A stretch of DNA of 64,000 nucleotides. Source: Latrodectus hesperus. Taxonomy: Eukaryota > Arthropoda > Arachnida > Araneae > Theridiidae. This document shows, piece by piece, positions 61,901-64,000 of the stretch. A program made the position numbers and the translations under genes. Under the pieces are notes generated by a model that was given only the letters and a program-made list of their open reading frames with translations, made no database searches and was not told the DNA's origin. Location: the NCBI GenBank assembly GCA_037975125.1, contig JAJQOW010000023.1, forward strand, positions 721,501-785,500. The letters run 5' to 3'. Numbering within the stretch: position 1 is the stretch's first letter; each line of letters begins with the position of its first letter.

Positions 61901-62512
61901 TACTCCTTTAACGCTATTGTCGGAATCTGGATATTCAGTCAATCCATAATGAAAATTATTATCTTCTGAAAGAGCTCCGCAAACTATTGTCTCAGTTCTT
62001 GGTGGTAATGTTGTTTCACTCTTCGCAGTTATATGATGGACTGTTTTAATATCTGAATATTTCGTCTTAAAAATCGCTATGTCTTCAGAACATGAGTGTA
62101 GTTCATTATTTTTAAAATCTAACTTGAAATGGTTTTCTTTGAGAAAGTCCAATCCGAGAATAAATTCGTCATTTATATCAGCGACATATGCCATATGATG
62201 GTACACGGCATTACCAAATGCAATGCTTAGATTGACTTTTCCATGCACTTTAATCTTATCACCTGTCACAGTTTGGAGGGTAATGCAGGGCGGAGTCCAG
62301 ATGAGTTTCTCACCAAGTTTGCGAGCCAAATCTGTCCTAATGATAGTTACGTTGGCTCCAGTATCGATTATCATTCTGCAGGGAACTTCGTTGACATGTC
62401 CCATAACAAAAAGTCCGTTGTCGCCGCCACTTACGGAAGAAATGTGAAACAATTTGAAATGGGGCTTCTGACTCTCTGGACATCTCCGCCCCGCGAGATG
62501 GCCACATATTAG
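58913..62512 (-). CDS. pol: Ty3/gypsy Pol (protease, reverse transcriptase, RNase H, integrase)
   Basis: The frame is -1 relative to gag and opens at the slippery site; about 1199 residues are counted from the Leu codon at 62512. Protease has IIDTGANVTII with Asp50. Reverse transcriptase has WASPIVLVRKKDG, TLDLKSGYWQ (Asp405) and YLDD at 467-470. RNase H has LDTDAS (614-616), Glu657 and Asp682. Integrase has the HHCC finger (His856, His863, Cys890, Cys893) and D,D-35-E (Asp925, Asp985, Glu1021), then a GPY/F-like segment (ANWEGPYTVL) near the end. All catalytic residues are present and no stop interrupts it. The LFHISS start often assumed is only an internal TTG. The product is expected as a Gag-Pol fusion. 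Confidence 0.96.
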   Translation of the reverse strand, partial: LICGHLAGRRCPESQKPHFKLFHISSVSGGDNGLFVMGHVNEVPCRMIIDTGANVTIIRTDLARKLGEKLIWTPPCITLQTVTGDKIKVHGKVNLSIAFGNAVYHHMAYVADINDEFILGLDFLKENHFKLDFKNNELHSCSEDIAIFKTKYSDIKTVHHITAKSETTLPPRTETIVCGALSEDNNFHYGLTEYPDSDNSVKGVLVASSLVDLSRNVIPVRVANLSNKVKLIKEGEVLATCTPVTCINRNCQATLSEPPDTLINELLQRAELDDKQRNAARNLLLEFGDLFSKKSDDVGRTKLTQHRINTGNHPPIKQHPRRLPFAKQEEVDNLLMEMQQNDIIEPSESPWASPIVLVRKKDGSTRFCVDYRRLNNITKKDSYPLPRIDDTLDALSGKQWFSTLDLKSGYWQVEIHPEDREKTAFTTGQGLWQFKVMPFGLCNAPATFERLMETVLRGLSYEACLVYLDDIIIVGRTFEDHLRNIRKVLEKLKMANLKLNPCKCNLFRREVSYLGHIISAEGVRTDPEKISAVKDWSRPKDVHQLRSFLGLCTYYRKFVKGFSSIARPLHKLTEVKQRFLWTDECEKAFKQLKEALTSSPVLAYPQPEKLFILDTDASNENIGAVLSQEIDDKEYVIAYWSKCLSKPERNYCTTRKELLAIVKAIEHFHHYLYGRKFLLRTDHASLTWLLNFKNPEGQVARWIQRLQEFDFEIRHRKGTLHGNADALSRKPCNESCRYCSRVEKNYQLINTSVRQVTVSPPSKPDPWSDEGLREAQKEDPDINPILELKESSSMRPSWQDISTYSPATKQYWALWDSLHIRNGVLYRKWESDDGRNFKWQLVLPKSRISDVLKELHSSSTGGHFGVMKTLQKVRERFYWSKTRQDVEKWCQSCDDCAARKGPKKRSRGRLQRYNVGAPFERIALDILGPLPRSSNGNKYILVVMDYFTKWPEAFAIPDQEATTVAEVLVQQWVSRFGTPLQIHSDQGTNFTSVVFKGMCQILGIDKTQTTPLHPQSDGMVERFNRTILNNLSLMVSRNQQDWDLKLPLFLLAYRSAVHETTGYTPSQMLFGRELRLPCDLQFGRPPDTSSSPEEYLRDLQARLEDVHNFARDRINLTTERMKTRYDTRATGHEFQEGDKVWLWNPIRRKGLSPKLQANWEGPYTVLKRLNDVVVRIRKSSASKPKVVHYDRLAPYRNVE
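62461..62503 (-). promoter_or_regulatory. Predicted H-type pseudoknot downstream of the slippery site
   Basis: Stem 1 pairs CAUCUC (62500-62495) with GAGAUG (62486-62481), extended by two G-C pairs across one mismatch. The loop GCGGGGCG offers GGGGC (62492-62488), which pairs with GCCCC (62465-62461) for stem 2. Spacer from the heptamer to the extended stem is 8 nt, within the usual 5-9 nt. Confidence 0.75.
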
Positions 62513-63720
62513 TTTCCCTGTTGTGGTGGAAGATCATTTCCACCCTCTTTTTGTTTCGGGCAGTCTCTATGGACGTGTCCGACTGCACCGCAAGTCCAAC
62601 ATTGAATCTTCATGTTTCTGCCACCTTTACTCATTTCTAAGCTACGGACTTTTCGCCGCAGATCTTCAATTTGCTTTCTTAAATTACAGTCCGTATCAGT
62701 AGCAGAGACGGCTCTGATTGAGTGCCGGTCTTTACGCGCGGCCTGCTGGGCAGCCTCTATCTTATGTGCGTATACTAGGGCAGATCCGATATCCTTGACA
62801 TCGGCGAGTCTAAGTGTTTTCTGTATCTCTGGATCCCGCACACTATCGATGAAGTGATGGAGAGCCAAATCTTGACGTGTCTCAGCTGGGCAGTCCGAAA
62901 ATGCTAGATGGGAAAGTCGCTGAATATCGGCAGCCAATTCTTGTAGACTTTCACCCGCTTTTTGATAGCGGGACTTTAACTGTAGTCTGCTATATTCTTT
63001 GGTGCACTTATCTCCAAACCGCAGCTCAAGCGCACTCGATAAGGCTTGGAAATCGTGCCTCTGTTCCTCCGGAAGCGTCTCGAGGATGTCAGCCGCGTCT
63101 CCTCTTAAAGAAGCCGCCAGGTGAAAAGCTTGGGCTCGGGGATTCCATCCATTAGCTTCCGCTACCATCATAAACTGGGTCTTGTATACTTGCCAGGATG
63201 ATTTCCCATCAAATGTTGAGAGTTTAATATTGGCTAGGGATGGCACAAATGCCACGTTGGGTTCCTCATGTCTGTTTGACATTTGCTTCTTCAAGCTTTC
63301 AATCTCCTTATTGATATTGTCTAATGCTTCTTCCACGTTTTCTTCTATCTCTAGAACTTTAGTTTCTACTGAAGTTACCTTATCCTCCATTGCATTCATC
63401 TTCTCCTGAATGATGTTGGAGAATTCTTCTTTAACACTTACAATGTCCTTCTTAAGCTCATCCTGTCCAGATTTTATCTCTTTCATCATCTCGGCGTTAA
63501 TCTCTTCTTGTCTAGCTTTCATCTCTTCTTGTCCAGCTTTCATCACCTCCTGTCCAGATTTTATCTCTTTCATCATCTCGGTTTTAATCTCTTCTTGTCC
63601 AGCTTTCATCTCGGTTTTCATATCTTCTTGTCCAGCTTTCATCTCAGCCATCTGCTCCGCTAATTTTTCGAGAAGACTTTTCATTAAATCCATATCCATT
63701 TTTCTTGTGACACGCTGCAT
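62509..63720 (-). CDS. gag: Ty3/gypsy Gag, 403 residues
   Basis: The start is taken as ATG 63720-63718 (MQRVTRKMDMDLMK), the first after the primer-binding site; the open frame reaches back into the LTR but that part is not coding. Residues about 25-90 are repeats of KAGQEEMK/KSGQDELK-like heptads, a predicted coiled coil, followed by a long helical stretch to about 145. The capsid-like region (STFDGKSSWQVYKTQF, then LRGDAADILETLP and FGDKCTKEYSRLQLKSRYQK) follows. The nucleocapsid has one CCHC knuckle, CWTCGAVGHVHRDC. It ends PPQQGN at TAA 62511-62509. Confidence 0.94.
   Translation of the reverse strand: MQRVTRKMDMDLMKSLLEKLAEQMAEMKAGQEDMKTEMKAGQEEIKTEMMKEIKSGQEVMKAGQEEMKARQEEINAEMMKEIKSGQDELKKDIVSVKEEFSNIIQEKMNAMEDKVTSVETKVLEIEENVEEALDNINKEIESLKKQMSNRHEEPNVAFVPSLANIKLSTFDGKSSWQVYKTQFMMVAEANGWNPRAQAFHLAASLRGDAADILETLPEEQRHDFQALSSALELRFGDKCTKEYSRLQLKSRYQKAGESLQELAADIQRLSHLAFSDCPAETRQDLALHHFIDSVRDPEIQKTLRLADVKDIGSALVYAHKIEAAQQAARKDRHSIRAVSATDTDCNLRKQIEDLRRKVRSLEMSKGGRNMKIQCWTCGAVGHVHRDCPKQKEGGNDLPPQQGN
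62512..62518 (-). promoter_or_regulatory. -1 frameshift slippery heptamer G GGA AAC at the gag stop
   Basis: In the gag frame the codons are CAG GGA AAC TAA, so X XXY YYZ is met exactly, immediately before the gag stop. Slipping back one base enters the pol frame, which is open from here to 58913. GGGAAAC is an established slippery sequence in some retroviruses. Confidence 0.88.
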
Positions 63721-63730
63721 CAACTCTTCA

Positions 63731-63748
63731 ATCCCGATTCTGACACCA
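63731..63748 (-). other. Primer-binding site, probably tRNA-Leu
   Basis: TGGTGTCAGAATCGGGAT begins two bases inside the 5' LTR. It is close to the complement of a tRNA-Leu 3' end (TGGTGTCAGAAGTGGGAT from general knowledge), differing at two positions. The host's own tRNA-Leu sequence would decide. Confidence 0.7.
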
Positions 63749-63750
63749 GT

Positions 63751-64000
63751 TGTACCGAGCTTCACGGGTTCGTGTTGATTGAGAGTTGAATAAAGCAACC
63801 ACTTAATGAACACAAGACTTTTATTCGTAAAAACTTCACTAGATAAACGAAATTCCCGCTGTAACAATCACAATTATACAGCTACAATTCGTCAGATATA
63901 ACGAGAAACAGCTTCTAATCACAGGTCTCAAATACCTCAGACAGAGAACAACTAGCAGTCACAACTAATCGTCTTCACTCACTGATTGTCTTCACAAAAA
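63751..64000 (-). repeat. 5' LTR, partial (cut by the window end)
   Basis: 250 bases identical to 58115-58364. In element orientation this is the R/U5 side of the 5' LTR. The outer end and target duplication are outside the window. Confidence 0.96.

Larger units (their letters stand above)
58115..64000 (-). mobile_element. Ty3/gypsy LTR retrotransposon, young, antisense in exchanger intron 2 (runs off the right edge)
   Basis: Order in element orientation: 5' LTR (cut by the window end), primer-binding site, gag, slippery site, pol (protease, reverse transcriptase, RNase H, integrase), polypurine tract, 3' LTR. If the second LTR equals the first in length, the whole element is about 6.2 kb. 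Both main frames are uninterrupted and the 250 comparable LTR bases are identical, so the insertion is recent. The domain order with integrase last identifies Ty3/gypsy rather than copia. There is no envelope-like third frame between pol and the 3' LTR. Confidence 0.97.

Noticed and set aside
63410..63778. Plus-strand frame rich in Ser, Cys, Phe and Ile opposite gag
   Set aside because: It is the antisense shadow of the Gag tandem repeat.
63721..63867. Gag start within the LTR (MLQREFRLSS...)
   Set aside because: The same peptide occurs at the other LTR as part of the repeat, and translation from there would include the primer-binding site; the first Met after it is preferred.

Overview
The window reads as AT-rich nuclear DNA from an arthropod, most likely a spider or other arachnid. 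That assignment is an inference from the mixture of mobile elements, the long introns and the tRNA-derived SINEs; no marker gene settles it. Three host genes are visible. At the left edge, on the minus strand, is the first coding exon of a TBC1D7 homologue (subunit of the TSC1-TSC2 complex). In the centre, also on the minus strand, is a complete RAD23 homologue: eight coding exons spread over about 26 kb (20882-46942), giving 393 residues with UBL, UBA1, XPC-binding and UBA2 domains. At the right, on the plus strand, are the first two coding exons of a sodium/proton exchanger of the SLC9C/sperm-NHE-like type (51930-57135); its 3' part lies outside the window. RAD23 and the exchanger are divergently arranged about 5 kb apart.

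Nearly everything else recognisable is mobile DNA in the intergenic spaces and introns. The TBC1D7-RAD23 interval (about 0.4-20.9 kb) holds LINE fragments (1.9, 11.6, 13.3-15.6 and 15.7 kb), an eroded Tc1-type transposase (2.5-3.7 kb), a Tc1 element with TA-flanked inverted repeats (7684-9215), a second Tc1-type element with double (IR/DR) termini (9566-11161), and a THAP/P-element relic with terminal repeats and a GGCGTACCC duplication (16222-18490). The RAD23 introns hold SINEs, RTE-like LINE scraps, a mariner relic and another IR/DR Tc1 element (41799-43395). They also hold a four-level nest: a 596-bp mariner/Tc1 derivative inside a Charlie-like hAT element, inside an older BED-type DNA transposon, inside RAD23 intron 3.

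The right end is a young Ty3/gypsy LTR retrotransposon on the minus strand (58115 to beyond 64000), inserted antisense in intron 2 of the exchanger. Its gag and pol frames are open, and its two LTRs are identical over the 250 bases that can be compared. Gag and pol are in different frames. The gag stop is immediately preceded by a textbook G GGA AAC slippery heptamer, and a predicted H-type pseudoknot follows 8 nt downstream. This is the best-supported and most testable signal in the window.

No rRNA, free-standing tRNA gene, CRISPR array or bacterial-type operon is present. Exon borders come from reading GT/AG sites and codon phase by eye. Boundaries of eroded elements are approximate unless inverted repeats and target duplications are quoted.
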